A DNA stretch of 64,000 bases from Trichocoleus sp. FACHB-46 (GTDB lineage: Bacteria; Cyanobacteriota; Cyanobacteriia; FACHB-46). The stretch is from NCBI RefSeq assembly GCF_014695385.1, contig NZ_JACJOD010000031.1, forward strand, positions 62,001-126,000. Reading direction: 5' to 3'. A program made the position numbers and the translations under genes. Within the stretch, counting starts at the first letter, position 1. Each line of letters opens with the position of its first letter. The notes below the pieces were generated by a model that did no database searches, was not told the DNA's origin, and saw only the letters and a list, made by a program, of their open reading frames with translations. This document shows positions 25,294-35,278 of the stretch, in pieces.

Positions 25294-26188
25294 ATTGGGC
25301 GAGCGCCGGGTCATACTAAGTCATCAGGGTGCCAACATTCAGGATTCAGACACTATCGCTCGAAGGATTCATGTTTCTGTGATTGGACCGCAAGCCAAAA
25401 CGAACCCCCGTGCTTCCTGGCAGGCCCTGTTCTCCCTGCTCATGTTTGGGTTCATGTATTTGCCCATTGTCGTCCTGACGTTCTATAGCTTTAATCAGTC
25501 AGCCTATAGTGCTAGTTGGACAGGGTTTACTTTGGCCTGGTATCGCAAGTTTTTCGCTGACGAGCGCATTTTAGCCGCTCTACAAACGAGTTTAATCGTG
25601 GCCTTAGTAGCAGTGGCGATCGCAGCCGTGCTAGGAACGCTGATGACAGTTGGTTTAACCCGCTATCACTTTCCAGGAAAAGGGCTGTACCGAGGGATGT
25701 CGTATTTGCCCTTGATTATTCCCGACATCGCGATCGCCGTTGCCACCTTAGTTTTCTTGGCCGTGGTGGCAATGCCCCTCAGTTTATGGACGATCGTAGC
25801 TGCCCATGTGGTGTTTTGCTTATCGTATGTGGCGATCGTCGTCTCCACTCGTTTAACTGGGCTAGATTCTCACTTAGAGGAAGCAGCGCTAGACTTAGGA
25901 GCCACGCCCACTCAAGCTTTCATGCAGGTGTTGCTACCTGAACTCATGCCAGCGATCGTCTCTGGTTGTCTGTTGGCCTTTGTGCTGAGCATGGATGACT
26001 TTCTCATTGCCAGTTTCACGGCTGGAGGGGGAGCAACTACGCTACCAATGGAAATTTTCAGCCGCATCCGCACTGGAGTGAAACCAGATATCAACGCGCT
26101 CAGCGTCGTCTTGATCTTGGCGTCCGGTTTCGTTGCCTTTGTGGCTGAATCCATTCGCTATCAAGGTTCGCAAAAGCGGTTCAAGTAG
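25268..26188 (+). CDS. potC: Spermidine/putrescine ABC transporter permease PotC
   Basis: A 306-residue membrane protein with six helices; the EAA loop is EAALDLGATPTQAFMQVLLPEL. The first helix (LLMFGFMYLPIVVLTFYSFNQ) begins only near residue 55, so the first 40 residues, part of which overlap potB, are a likely over-extension; no alternative ATG with a good ribosome-binding site is visible, so the full frame is kept. It is the last gene of the potADBC operon and converges with a small membrane protein gene 24 bp downstream. Confidence 0.88.
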   Translation: MAIPRRNAKLGERRVILSHQGANIQDSDTIARRIHVSVIGPQAKTNPRASWQALFSLLMFGFMYLPIVVLTFYSFNQSAYSASWTGFTLAWYRKFFADERILAALQTSLIVALVAVAIAAVLGTLMTVGLTRYHFPGKGLYRGMSYLPLIIPDIAIAVATLVFLAVVAMPLSLWTIVAAHVVFCLSYVAIVVSTRLTGLDSHLEEAALDLGATPTQAFMQVLLPELMPAIVSGCLLAFVLSMDDFLIASFTAGGGATTLPMEIFSRIRTGVKPDINALSVVLILASGFVAFVAESIRYQGSQKRFK

Positions 26189-26212
26189 CTAAAGTCATTT
26201 GCTTACAAAAAT

Positions 26213-26632
26213 CTACTTACCTGGAGTAGTGCGATCGCCATAAACCCAGCGCCAGAGCGGATGGCTCGGTCCTTGCTGCTGAATTCGCTGTACTTGTCGC
26301 TCTAAGCGTTGTTTTTCTGGTACAGGCAGCCCTAGGAGAATGTTGCGGCTTTGCCAAACCAAAGTTGCTACAGTTAAACCAATACATAAACCCAGGCCAA
26401 ATGTGGGCACTGGATTGTAAGCAAACCCATAGCGAACGGCTGACCAAGTAAAATACTGCACCCACAAAGCAAATTCTCCTCGCAATCCCCAAAGACTGAG
26501 GATGCCAATCGTTAGCCAGAGGCAGAGAACAAAACACCATCGCCCCCAAACTGTTAACTCATGCAGCCTTACCAGCTCTGGCGAAAGCTTGGGGGTGTGG
26601 GTCAATTCTGGGGTGTGGTCAGACTGCTCCAT
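26213..26632 (-). CDS. Two-helix membrane protein of unknown function
   Basis: I do not recognise a named family. The 139-residue protein has a charged N-terminus (about 1-28), two membrane helices (about 30-50, WCFVLCLWLTIGILSLWGL; about 75-95, FGLGLCIGLTVATLVW), then a basic, glutamine-rich helix (EKQRLERQVQRIQQQG) and a tail GDRTTP. It looks like a cyanobacterial conserved protein. It lies 42 bp after the secF stop codon on the same strand, so it may be the last gene of a pdhB-secD-secF unit. Confidence 0.7.
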   Translation of the reverse strand: MEQSDHTPELTHTPKLSPELVRLHELTVWGRWCFVLCLWLTIGILSLWGLRGEFALWVQYFTWSAVRYGFAYNPVPTFGLGLCIGLTVATLVWQSRNILLGLPVPEKQRLERQVQRIQQQGPSHPLWRWVYGDRTTPGK

Positions 26633-26674
26633 AAGTTCTAGCTAGCTCGAAGCAGCAATTGCCCTGAGGCAAAG

Positions 26675-27664
26675 TTAGGCATCCTCAGAGCTAACAGAAG
26701 CATCGATCGCCGGAGCACTGGTGGCTAACGCTGGGATTGCTTGACCATTACGCCTGCGCCACCAAGCCAGCAGAGTACTGGCAATGAAGATGCTAGAGTA
26801 GGCTCCCATCGTGAAACCAACAATTAAAGCGAGGGCAAAGTTCTTTAGCGTTTCTCCACCAAAGAAGAAAATTGACGACAGGGTTAACAGGACGGTGAGA
26901 GTGGTGTTGATGGAGCGAGTCAAGGTTTGGTTGACTGCATCCTCAACAATATCGTCAATATGGCGTTCAGGATTGAGGATAATAGTCTCCCGGATGCGAT
27001 CGTAAATCACGACGGTATCGTTAACCGAGAAGCCCACAATCGTGAGCAACGCCACAATAAACAAACTATCCACTTCGGTCCCAAACAGTAGGCCAAAAAT
27101 TGAAAACATGCCAACTGTGACTAAAACATCGTGAAACAAAGCCACGATCGCCATAAAAGCGTAGTCGAACTGAAACCGGAAGCTCATGTAGACGATAATT
27201 CCGGCAAAAGAAACAATCAGAGCCAGCATTCCAGAAGTGAACAATTGGCGACCAATCGTGGGACCAACCGTGTCAATTTGAGTGGTTTTGGCATCAAATT
27301 TGCCTACGGCTTCACTTAAAGCCGTCTGGAGCTGCGTCCGTTCATCTACATTCAGGGTTCTGGTGCGGATGGAAACGGCTTGCTGATTTTGCCCTACTAC
27401 CTGAATACTGCTCCCACCCAGACCTTGTTTGTCCAGCACTTCACGGACTGTACCTACATTCACTGGTTGGTCACAGTTGTTTGCCACTGCACAATCCAGT
27501 TCAAATTGAATCCGAGTGCCTCCCACAAAGTCCAAGCTAGGACGTAGAGGCGCTTTAATGTCAGGGCGTGTCCAAGAGATTGCCATTGCTATCAAGCCAC
27601 TGAGGATGATGAGCAATGAAATGCTCCACCACAGCGATTGCTGCTTCATAACCTTGAGTTTCAT
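26675..27664 (-). CDS. secF: Protein translocase subunit SecF
   Basis: A 329-residue membrane protein with six helices and a large periplasmic loop. Family marks are [13 protein letters not shown] near the start, [10 protein letters not shown], and the helix-4 to helix-5 region [14 protein letters not shown] with [14 protein letters not shown]. With SecD it uses the proton gradient to complete protein export through SecYEG. Its ATG overlaps the secD TGA by 4 bp (ATGA), indicating translational coupling. The membrane protein gene at 26213 follows. Confidence 0.95.
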   Translation of the reverse strand: MKLKVMKQQSLWWSISLLIILSGLIAMAISWTRPDIKAPLRPSLDFVGGTRIQFELDCAVANNCDQPVNVGTVREVLDKQGLGGSSIQVVGQNQQAVSIRTRTLNVDERTQLQTALSEAVGKFDAKTTQIDTVGPTIGRQLFTSGMLALIVSFAGIIVYMSFRFQFDYAFMAIVALFHDVLVTVGMFSIFGLLFGTEVDSLFIVALLTIVGFSVNDTVVIYDRIRETIILNPERHIDDIVEDAVNQTLTRSINTTLTVLLTLSSIFFFGGETLKNFALALIVGFTMGAYSSIFIASTLLAWWRRRNGQAIPALATSAPAIDASVSSEDA

Positions 27665-29085
27665 GGAGTCACCCCTGCTTGAGGCTGATTAGACGCGGGT
27701 ACTTTAGGGCAATAGAGTTCGGTTTTGCGTAGGGCGGGAAAGCTAATTGCGAGCAGCATTAGAGTGCGGCTACAAGTAACAGCGGTAAACATACTGATCA
27801 TGACTCCTAGAGCCAGCGTCAGGGCAAACCCTCGCACTAAACCTGCTCCTAGCCAGAACAAAGCCCCACAAGCAATCACTGTTGTGACATTACTATCTAG
27901 AATGCTAGAGAAAGCTCGATAGAAGCCAGATTCTACAGAACGATACAGAGTTTTACCTGCGCGTAATTCTTCACGGGTCCGTTCAAAAATTAAGACATTG
28001 GCATCTACGGCCATCCCAATACTGAGGATAAATCCTGCAATCCCAGGCAGGGTAAGCGTCACATTCAGCAGGGTAAAGCTGGCAAAGGTTAGTAGCGAAT
28101 AGATTACTAAGGCTAGATCGGCGATCGCACCGGGTAGGCGGTAGTAAACCACCATAAAGATCAACACTAGAAACAAACCACCCAATCCAGCATAAATACT
28201 GCGCTGGATGCTATCTCTTCCTAGAGTCGCTCCCACTGTGCGGTTTTCCACGATCTCCACAGGGACAGGTAAAGCGCCACCCCGCAATTGCACTGCCAAA
28301 TCGTTCGCTTCTTCAGCCGAAAAGCGGCCTTCGATCACAGCGCCGCCACCTGTAATGCCAGTTTGAGCAAACTGAACGCCGACGGTGGGGGCACTAATCA
28401 AGCGATCATCCAAGAGAATGCCAATGCTTCGTCCCGTTCCTGCCAAACTCTTGGTTAAATCTGCAAATAGCGTTGCTCCCTTAGAATCAAACTTGAGGGA
28501 GACATTCCAGTTATTCCCACTGGCTGCGGCAGGCTCAGCCGATGCATCTTGGAGGTTTTCTCCCGTTAAGCCACTCCGCTCAAATAACTCTGCGATCGCC
28601 GCATTACTGCGCTTGATCGCCGCTTGGTTTTCGGCCAGTGCTGCCTCATTACCAGCGCCTTGTTTTTGCAACTCTGCCTGCTTAGCTTGCAGTTCTTGCC
28701 GCACCTGAAACTCCACGCCTAGCTGAGCTTCTGTTCCTGGTTTCTGCTTACGGAAGTCTAACTGGGCGGTACCACCCAGCACCCGCTCTGCCTGCTCCGG
28801 ATCGCTAACTCCGGGAAGTTGCACCAACAGTTGGTCTTCTCCGACCGTCTGAACCACCGATTCAGACACACCTAATCCGTTGATCCGTCCTTCTACCACC
28901 CGCTGCACAGCTTCCATCACGCGAGGAGTGATTTCCTTCACATTTTCGGATGGTTTTACTTGCAGGGTAAGTTGAGATCCCCCTTGTAAGTCCAACCCTA
29001 GCCGCACCGGAACTTTCGCAATCGTCACAATCGAGGCGATGACGAGGACGATAATTAAAGCCAATAATGAACGCTGTCTTTGCAT
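27661..29085 (-). CDS. secD: Protein translocase subunit SecD
   Basis: A 474-residue membrane protein. It begins with a helix ([17 protein letters not shown]) and [15 protein letters not shown], has a large periplasmic P1 domain to about residue 280, and then five helices including [19 protein letters not shown], the conserved proton-path region. Cyanobacterial SecD is shorter than the enterobacterial form, as here. It works with SecF in post-translocational pulling and release. It precedes secF with a 4-bp overlap and follows pdhB, from which a strong hairpin separates it. Confidence 0.95.
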   Translation of the reverse strand: MQRQRSLLALIIVLVIASIVTIAKVPVRLGLDLQGGSQLTLQVKPSENVKEITPRVMEAVQRVVEGRINGLGVSESVVQTVGEDQLLVQLPGVSDPEQAERVLGGTAQLDFRKQKPGTEAQLGVEFQVRQELQAKQAELQKQGAGNEAALAENQAAIKRSNAAIAELFERSGLTGENLQDASAEPAAASGNNWNVSLKFDSKGATLFADLTKSLAGTGRSIGILLDDRLISAPTVGVQFAQTGITGGGAVIEGRFSAEEANDLAVQLRGGALPVPVEIVENRTVGATLGRDSIQRSIYAGLGGLFLVLIFMVVYYRLPGAIADLALVIYSLLTFASFTLLNVTLTLPGIAGFILSIGMAVDANVLIFERTREELRAGKTLYRSVESGFYRAFSSILDSNVTTVIACGALFWLGAGLVRGFALTLALGVMISMFTAVTCSRTLMLLAISFPALRKTELYCPKVPASNQPQAGVTP

Positions 29086-29103
29086 AAGTCCTGAGTTTGG
29101 AAT

Positions 29104-29154
29104 TTTGAGTGTTGAGCTTGAAGGTTAATTCAGAGTTCAACCTCAACACTCAAA
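29104..29154. terminator. Hairpin between pdhB and secD
   Basis: The 13-bp arm TTTGAGTGTTGAG (29104-29116) pairs perfectly with 29142-29154, and a further 5 bp (TTGAA/TTCAA) pair inside after a single mismatch, leaving a 13-nt loop. It lies 10 bp beyond the pdhB stop codon and 18 bp ahead of secD, both on the minus strand. It probably ends or attenuates pdhB transcripts; a good T run is lacking. Confidence 0.6.
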
Positions 29155-29164
29155 CCTATCTTAG

Positions 29165-30148
29165 CTACACCCGTAGGGCCACCATTTTTTGCACAGCTTC
29201 AACAATTTGTTGTGGCTGCACAATCGTGAGATTTTCTAGGGTGCCGTTGTAAGGAGTGGGAATGTCCTGGGAGGAAAGACGCAACACGGGAGCATCAAGT
29301 TCATCAAACAAGCGATCGTTGATCGAAGCAATCAGCTCTGCCGCGATCCCACCTGTTCTCATACACTCTTCAACAATGATCACCCGGTGAGTTTTGCGAA
29401 TCGAAGCCCCGATCGTGTCAAAGTCCAATGGCTTGAGGGAGATTAGATCAATCACCTCTGGGTCATAGCCATCTTTTTCCAAGGTTTTTACGGCTTGTAA
29501 GACATGATGACGCATCCGAGAGTAGGTCAAAATCGTCACATCTTTGCCTTGCCGCACCACTTCCGCCTTGTCTAGAGGCAGCGTGTATTCTGCTTCGGGC
29601 AGATTCTCCTTCAAGTTGTACAGCAGCACATGCTCGAAGAACAAAACTGGATTGTTGTCTCGGATGGCAGACTTCAATAAACCCTTAGCGTTGTAAGGAG
29701 TTGAGCAAGCCACAATCTTCAACCCAGGTACTGCCTGGAAGTAAGCTTCTAGACGCTGGGAGTGTTCTGCTCCTAGCTGTCGGCCAACTCCACCCGGACC
29801 TCGGATCACCATCGGGATCTTGTAGTTACCACCAGATGTATAGCGCAGCATCCCAGCATTATTGGCAATCTGGTTAAAGGCCAGCAGCAAGAAGCCCATG
29901 TTCATGCCTTCAATGATCGGGCGCAGCCCTGTCATTGCCGCTCCTACTGCCATGCCTGTAAAGCTGTTCTCGGCAATGGGCGTGTCTAAAATCCGCAGCT
30001 CACCGTATTTTTTGTACAGATCTTTCGTGACTTTGTAGGAGCCGCCATAGTGGCCTACATCTTCCCCCATGACGAGCACGGAGGGGTCGCGGGCCATTTC
30101 TTCGTCAATGGCTTCACGTAGGGCGTTAAACAAGAAAGTCTCTGCCAT
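29165..30148 (-). CDS. pdhB: Pyruvate dehydrogenase E1 component, beta subunit
   Basis: A 327-residue thiamine-diphosphate enzyme subunit. Recognisable segments are [54 protein letters not shown], and the C-terminal [13 protein letters not shown] and DIPTPYNG. With the alpha subunit it decarboxylates pyruvate and passes the acetyl group to the E2 lipoyl domain, making acetyl-CoA in the cytoplasm. The length is normal for cyanobacteria and plastids. It lies 226 bp after pdhA on the same strand, a gap large enough for its own promoter. Confidence 0.95.
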   Translation of the reverse strand: MAETFLFNALREAIDEEMARDPSVLVMGEDVGHYGGSYKVTKDLYKKYGELRILDTPIAENSFTGMAVGAAMTGLRPIIEGMNMGFLLLAFNQIANNAGMLRYTSGGNYKIPMVIRGPGGVGRQLGAEHSQRLEAYFQAVPGLKIVACSTPYNAKGLLKSAIRDNNPVLFFEHVLLYNLKENLPEAEYTLPLDKAEVVRQGKDVTILTYSRMRHHVLQAVKTLEKDGYDPEVIDLISLKPLDFDTIGASIRKTHRVIIVEECMRTGGIAAELIASINDRLFDELDAPVLRLSSQDIPTPYNGTLENLTIVQPQQIVEAVQKMVALRV

Positions 30149-30374
30149 CGATACCTCTGAGTTGCGGCAACAGTCTACTGGTCAAAATCTAATGGTCGAA
30201 ATTGCTTTGAACTTGCTTTGGTGATCCAAATTAATAATCATAGCTGCTGAAGTGAATCATCCGTATATTCAGATTCTGGCTATGCAGCAGGGCGATCGCC
30301 CACTCTAGGAAAACAGCAGACAAAAACCGGACAAGCTACTCACCTGCCCGATTCCAGCCGCAAGAGTAACTAGA

Positions 30375-31409
30375 TTATTCGTCCTCGGCAAACACAAATC
30401 GATACAGTTCGCTAGCGTCAGGTTCAGGGCTTTGCAGCGCAAACTCCACGCCCTCATCGACCGTCGATTGAATTTTGCGCTCGATTGCCTTGAGTTCCTC
30501 TTGATTTACCAAGTTTTGCTCAATTAAATAAGCCGCAAACTTCTTGATGGGGTCACGAGCCAGCCAAGCTTCTTTTTCATCCTTAGTACGAAGTTCGTCC
30601 GGATCAGCCAAAGAGTGGCCTCGGAAGCGATAGGTCAGGGCTTCAATGAGGGTCGGGCCTTCGCCAGCCCGTGCCCGTGCCACAGCTTCTTGAGCAACAG
30701 CCCGTACTGCCATCACATCCATGCCATCCACTTCTACACCAGGCATGCCAAAGACGCTGGCTTTCTTGTAGATTTCTGGTTGAGAAGTGGCTCGCTCATG
30801 GGCCATCCCAATTGCCCACTTGTTGTTCTCTACCACAAACAAGATGGGTAACTTCCACAAAGCTGCCATGTTGAGGCACTCGAAGAATTGGCCATTGTTA
30901 GTGGTGCCGTCTCCAAAGAAGCAAGCGGCAACTTGGTCTGCCGTCTCATCTCCTAAGACTTCCCGACGGTACTTGCTCTGAAAAGCAGCTCCTAAAGCAA
31001 TCGGAATTCCTTCACCAATAAAGGCAAACCCACCCAGCAGATTGTGCTCAGCTGAGAAGAGGTGCATCGAACCACCCCGCCCTTTGCTGCAACCTGTAGC
31101 TTTACCAAATAGCTCTGCCATCACTTCTCGGGCTGGAACCCCAGCGCTGAGGGCATGCACGTGATCACGGTAAGTGCTGCAAACATAGTCTTCGCCGGGT
31201 CGCATCGATTGAATCACCCCTGTCGATACAGCCTCTTGGCCGTTGTAGAGGTGAACAAATCCGAACATTTTGCCCCGATAGTACATCTCCGCACACTTAT
31301 CTTCGAAAAAGCGGCCCAAGATCATGTCTTCGTAGAGCCTTAAACCTTCTTCTTTGGTAATTTGTGCCGAAGCAGCTTGAAATACTGGTAAAGTCCGTTC
31401 CTGAACCAT
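30375..31409 (-). CDS. pdhA: Pyruvate dehydrogenase E1 component, alpha subunit
   Basis: A 344-residue protein with the thiamine-diphosphate motif [15 protein letters not shown]...VVENN and the E1-alpha marks [15 protein letters not shown] and [13 protein letters not shown]. The start is set at the ATG at 31407-31409 (MVQERTLP); a TTG at 31433 would add eight unlikely residues. It forms the alpha2beta2 E1 enzyme with PdhB. The intergenic region upstream (to 31901) is shared with the divergent ftn2 gene. The two E1 genes are adjacent here; no E2 or E3 gene is in the window. Confidence 0.95.
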   Translation of the reverse strand: MVQERTLPVFQAASAQITKEEGLRLYEDMILGRFFEDKCAEMYYRGKMFGFVHLYNGQEAVSTGVIQSMRPGEDYVCSTYRDHVHALSAGVPAREVMAELFGKATGCSKGRGGSMHLFSAEHNLLGGFAFIGEGIPIALGAAFQSKYRREVLGDETADQVAACFFGDGTTNNGQFFECLNMAALWKLPILFVVENNKWAIGMAHERATSQPEIYKKASVFGMPGVEVDGMDVMAVRAVAQEAVARARAGEGPTLIEALTYRFRGHSLADPDELRTKDEKEAWLARDPIKKFAAYLIEQNLVNQEELKAIERKIQSTVDEGVEFALQSPEPDASELYRFVFAEDE

Positions 31410-31901
31410 TGATTTGTAGTACCCTCGCAGCAATACCCAAGCTAAATTTTATCGAGATAGTTTGACTTTCCTGCGGAAAGCCAGCTTCTTGTACCTGCCA
31501 GATTTTCCCAGTCTACTTAAAACGAAGGCATAGCGCTCTCAGTGTTTTGGCAATACCGGGTGAAGCTGCACACTAAATATCTGATGTGCTGAAGTGCTGA
31601 CGTTTTGCCACTAGCACCTGAATCAAAATAGCGTCCTCATGACCCAAAAATCAAATTTTGTCACCTTGACCTTAGCTAGCTGCATAACAACGAAGTTTGC
31701 TAGTCAAGGTTTTACTGCTTAGAGTTTCAACGTTTAACTTGTTAAAACTTATATAAAAGTTATATTCCTTGGTACAAATTTTTCCTTATCTTGGTACACT
31801 CGCCCAGTAAGGGTCACGGGTTATGATTGTGGCACTATCTTGACAACCTCTTGGGTTTTCACAGATTAATATTTAGTTGCTTGCCGCTGGGGAAGTGAAC
31901 C
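31410..31901. promoter_or_regulatory. Divergent promoter region pdhA/ftn2 with paired CTTGGTACA words
   Basis: About 490 bp. The 9-mer CTTGGTACA occurs twice (31768-31776 and 31790-31798), exactly 22 bp apart, about two helical turns, so a dimeric regulator could bind one face of the DNA. A TTGACA at 31840-31845, about 60 nt before ftn2, could be a -35 box, but no good -10 follows at 17 bp. No gene or RNA is recognised. Confidence 0.4.
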
Positions 31902-34238
31902 GTGCGAATTCCGCTCGATTACTACCGAATTTTGGGCCTACCTATCCAGGCCACTGCTGAACAGTTGCAACAGGCTCATCGCGATCGCGCCTTGCAACTT
32001 CCTCGGCGTGAATATTCTGAGGCAGCGATCGCTGCCCGAAAGCAGCTGCTTGACGAAGCATATGCTGTTCTATCCGACCCTGATCAGCGTCAGGCCTATG
32101 ACGCTAATTTTCTCGCTAAAACCTACGAGCTTGAGCCCGATCGCCCTGGCACCTCGTCAACTACAACACCTGCAGAATCCACAGATACCAGTAGCGACCC
32201 CTACACACCTAGTGTTGACATCCACGATGACCAACTTGTGGGTGCCTTGCTCATCTTGCTAGAGCTTGGTGAGTACGAATTGGTGCTGAAATTGGGACGT
32301 ACCTATCTGGGTAACAACAGCAGTCTTAAGAATGGACGCTTTGGCGAGCCAGATATTGTTTTTGCCGACATTATCCTCACCGTCGCTTTAGCCTGCTTAG
32401 AGCTAGGACGAGAGCAATGGCAACAGGGACAATACGAAAACGCCGCAGAGTCCTTAGAAGCAGGGCAGGAATTGTTATTACGCGAAGGATTATTTGCTAC
32501 CGTTCGGGGTGAAGTTCAGACGGACTTATACAAGTTGCGACCTTACCGAGTGTTAGAGCTGCTAGCGCTACCTGAGGAAAGCACGACCGAACGACGGCAA
32601 GGACTGCGTTTGCTGCGGGAAATGCTGCAAGAGCGGGGTGGGATTGACGGCACTAGCACCGATCAATCTGGTCTTAACGTTGACGACTTTCTCCGCTTTA
32701 TTCAGCAGCTACGGAGCTACTTAAGCGCCGCAGAGCAGCAAACCTTATTTGAGGAGGAAGCACGTCGTCCTTCGGCTGTGGCTACCTATTTAGCGGTCTA
32801 CGCTTTACTCGCCCAAGGATTTGCTCAATGCGAGCCTGCCCTAATCCGACGAGCCAAGCTGATGCTAGTGCGACTGGGTAGCCGTCAAGATGTGCATCTA
32901 GAGCAAGCGGTTTGTGCGCTCCTTCTAGGTCAAACTGAAGAAGCGAGTCGAGCTTTAGAGCTAAGCCACGACTACGAGCCTTTAGCCTTTATTCGAGAGA
33001 ATTCGCAGGGATCACCAGATCTGTTGCCAGGTCTCTGTCTCTATAGCGAGCGCTGGCTGCAAGAGGAAGTCTTTCCTCACTTCCGTGACCTAGCTCAGCA
33101 GCAAGTTTCTTTGAAAGATTACTTTGCTAACGAACAAGTTCAGGCTTATTTAGAAGAGTTACCCAACGAATCTCCTAACAGCAATGGTTGGGCAGGCTCC
33201 TCCAAAGTGGAGACCAACGGACAATCTAGCTCGACGCGAAACGCGGGTCAGTTTAGCAATGGGCGCGAAGTCGGCAGCTACTCACAACCACCTGCCACCG
33301 CTACCCGCCTACAGCAAAGCGTGGAGTCAGAACCTAGAGTTGCCCCTGCGACTCGGGCAGTCACCACAGTTTCTCAATTAGGGCAAGTGGGTGCAGAGCA
33401 CACAACCCCAGTGCCCTCGAATTCAGTTCCAGTAACTCCGCCCTCTAGCCAGCGTCCTGCCTCTGGGATTGTTGCTAGAGACGGCAATGCTCATAATTCA
33501 TTGCGCCCTGCAGCACTGGATCATTCAGGGCCACCACCTAGAGAGCGATCGCGGAGTCAGGTTGCCAATGGCCTCCGAGTTCCCGAGCCGGAAGACTTAC
33601 CGCCTCGGCGGGGAGGAGAGGCCACCTCAACATCTGCAAAAAAATCTAAGCCGATTTTGCTGTTTGTACTTGGCTTACTAGGACTCGCAGCTCTAGGGTA
33701 TCTAACGACCAAAGCCTTTGGCTGGGCCACAAGTGCTCTCCAAGACTCACGGGGACCCAAGTTAGAAGCAAATCAACCCATGATCTCGCTCGATCGCCCA
33801 CTGATTGCCGTACCTGATCCTGAAGATACGGCCCAGGCTGCCGCAGGTCCCTTAACTAAAGAAGCAGCTCAGACGGTGGTGCAAACTTGGTTGTCTGCTA
33901 AGGCGGCTGCTCTCGGTCCCAATCACGCTACTACTCAGTTAAATCAAATTTTGACTGATGGTGCTTTGGCGCAATGGCAACAACAAGCTGAAGACGACAA
34001 GGGTAGCAATTCCCACCGAGAGTATCGGCACTCGATTGGATCAATTGATGCCGTCGAAATGAGCGATGTTGACCCCAATCAAGCCAGGATTGATGCGGAA
34101 GTAAGTGAAGCTGCTGCCTTCTACGTCAATGGGCAACTCGATCCCAGCTTGTCCTACACCAGTGAAAGCATTCGAGTGCGCTATACCCTGGTGCGTCGCG
34201 ATGGTAGGTGGCTGATCCGAGAAATGGATGTGCAGTAG
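31902..34238 (+). CDS. ftn2: Cell division protein Ftn2/ZipN (ARC6 homologue)
   Basis: A 778-residue bitopic membrane protein starting with GTG. The first 65 residues form a J-like domain (IPLDYYRILGLPIQATAEQL) in which no HPD tripeptide is seen, so Hsp70 stimulation is unlikely. A helical cytoplasmic region (about 100-420) and a Ser/Pro/Thr-rich linker (about 425-580) follow, then one membrane helix (about 582-605, ILLFVLGLLGLAALGYL) and an extracytoplasmic IMS/ARC6 domain (DUF4101) to the end (RYTLVRRDGRWLIREMDV). In cyanobacteria the protein tethers FtsZ to the membrane and recruits later division proteins. A 14-bp stem hairpin starts at the base after the stop codon. Confidence 0.93.
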   Translation: MRIPLDYYRILGLPIQATAEQLQQAHRDRALQLPRREYSEAAIAARKQLLDEAYAVLSDPDQRQAYDANFLAKTYELEPDRPGTSSTTTPAESTDTSSDPYTPSVDIHDDQLVGALLILLELGEYELVLKLGRTYLGNNSSLKNGRFGEPDIVFADIILTVALACLELGREQWQQGQYENAAESLEAGQELLLREGLFATVRGEVQTDLYKLRPYRVLELLALPEESTTERRQGLRLLREMLQERGGIDGTSTDQSGLNVDDFLRFIQQLRSYLSAAEQQTLFEEEARRPSAVATYLAVYALLAQGFAQCEPALIRRAKLMLVRLGSRQDVHLEQAVCALLLGQTEEASRALELSHDYEPLAFIRENSQGSPDLLPGLCLYSERWLQEEVFPHFRDLAQQQVSLKDYFANEQVQAYLEELPNESPNSNGWAGSSKVETNGQSSSTRNAGQFSNGREVGSYSQPPATATRLQQSVESEPRVAPATRAVTTVSQLGQVGAEHTTPVPSNSVPVTPPSSQRPASGIVARDGNAHNSLRPAALDHSGPPPRERSRSQVANGLRVPEPEDLPPRRGGEATSTSAKKSKPILLFVLGLLGLAALGYLTTKAFGWATSALQDSRGPKLEANQPMISLDRPLIAVPDPEDTAQAAAGPLTKEAAQTVVQTWLSAKAAALGPNHATTQLNQILTDGALAQWQQQAEDDKGSNSHREYRHSIGSIDAVEMSDVDPNQARIDAEVSEAAAFYVNGQLDPSLSYTSESIRVRYTLVRRDGRWLIREMDVQ

Positions 34239-34275
34239 CAGCATTAGATCTAATCCACAGCTAGATCTAATGCTG
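34239..34275 (+). terminator. Hairpin directly after the ftn2 stop codon
   Basis: CAGCATTAGATCTA (34239-34252) and its exact complement (34262-34275) form a 14-bp stem with a 9-nt loop. The left arm starts at the very next base after the ftn2 TAG. No T run follows (CGGTTCC), so it could equally protect the mRNA 3' end or stall transcription. Confidence 0.6.
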
Positions 34276-34442
34276 CGGTTCCATTCAGACCAAGATGGCA
34301 ATGAGAATTTGGTTCTAAAAACTTTCACTGCCATTTTGCCCGCTGACCAGTAAGTAGATATACCTTACTTGAGGTTATCGCTAACCGCTTGGGGGACCAA
34401 TGATAAGATCAGCCTAGGTTCCCAAAAAACAACTGCAACAAA

Positions 34443-35204
34443 ATGGCAACTATGTTATCGCTAGAAGCGGCTAGGGCACAACCTAAATTGAAACTGGGAC
34501 GAGTCTTAATTGTCGAAGATGAAGAGCTGATTCGCGAAACGATTGCTCTAGCGCTAACAGAAGAAGGATATGAAGTTTTAGTCGCTGAAGATGGACGCAG
34601 TGTGGCAGAGCTGACCCTAAAATCTGAAGCAGGCAGTGAAAAGGAAGCGGCCCAACTCGATCTGGTCATCCTTGACCTCATGCTGCCCTACATCAACGGG
34701 CTGGATCTGTGCCGATTGATTCGCCATGAGGGCAATAGTGTTCCAATTTTAATGCTGAGTGCGAAAGGCAGCGAAACCGATCGCGTAGTGGGACTAGAAG
34801 TGGGTGCAGACGATTATTTGACTAAACCTTTTGGCATGCGAGAACTCATTGCTCGCTGTCGTGCCCTACTCCGTCGGCATCGGCATACACAACCAACCAT
34901 TCCAGAACCGATTCTAAAGTTTCAAGAGATCACCCTTTATCCCCAAGAATGTCGGGTTATGGTGAGGGGTGAAGAGATTAATCTTTCGCCCAAAGAGTTT
35001 CGGATTTTAGAGTTATTCATGAGTCATCCTCGGCGAGTTTGGTCCCGTGAGCAGCTAATTGAGCGGGTTTGGGGACCAGATTTTATGGGAGACAGTAAGA
35101 CGGTTGATGTACATATTCGTTGGTTACGGGAAAAGCTAGAGCTTGATCCGAGCCACCCCGAGTATTTACTAACGGTACGCGGATTCGGTTATCGATTTGG
35201 CTAA
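34443..35204 (+). CDS. OmpR/PhoB-family response regulator (candidate SphR)
   Basis: A 253-residue two-component regulator. The receiver domain (about 20-150) has the acidic pocket in IVEDEELIRE, the phosphoacceptor aspartate in LVILDLMLP and the conserved lysine in LTKPFGM. It holds about a dozen extra residues before the phosphorylation strand (LKSEAGSEKEAAQ). The C-terminal winged helix (about 160-253) ends DSKTVDVHIRWLREKL and VRGFGYRFG, typical PhoB-type DNA binding. It is followed after 74 bp by a PhoR-like kinase, so the pair could be SphR/SphS, the cyanobacterial phosphate-starvation system. I cannot confirm that from sequence alone. Confidence 0.85.
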   Translation: MATMLSLEAARAQPKLKLGRVLIVEDEELIRETIALALTEEGYEVLVAEDGRSVAELTLKSEAGSEKEAAQLDLVILDLMLPYINGLDLCRLIRHEGNSVPILMLSAKGSETDRVVGLEVGADDYLTKPFGMRELIARCRALLRRHRHTQPTIPEPILKFQEITLYPQECRVMVRGEEINLSPKEFRILELFMSHPRRVWSREQLIERVWGPDFMGDSKTVDVHIRWLREKLELDPSHPEYLLTVRGFGYRFG

Positions 35205-35278
35205 AACAGGTTCGTTTGCAAACTTCGATGGCCCCTAGTTATGCCAATTTTTGGTAGAAACGCTACGCAAAGACATGA

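Noticed and set aside
34340-34442. A Pho box upstream of the SphR-like gene
   Set aside because: Only GCTAACCGCTT resembles half of the CTTAACCT-type repeat; the tandem needed for a Pho box is absent.
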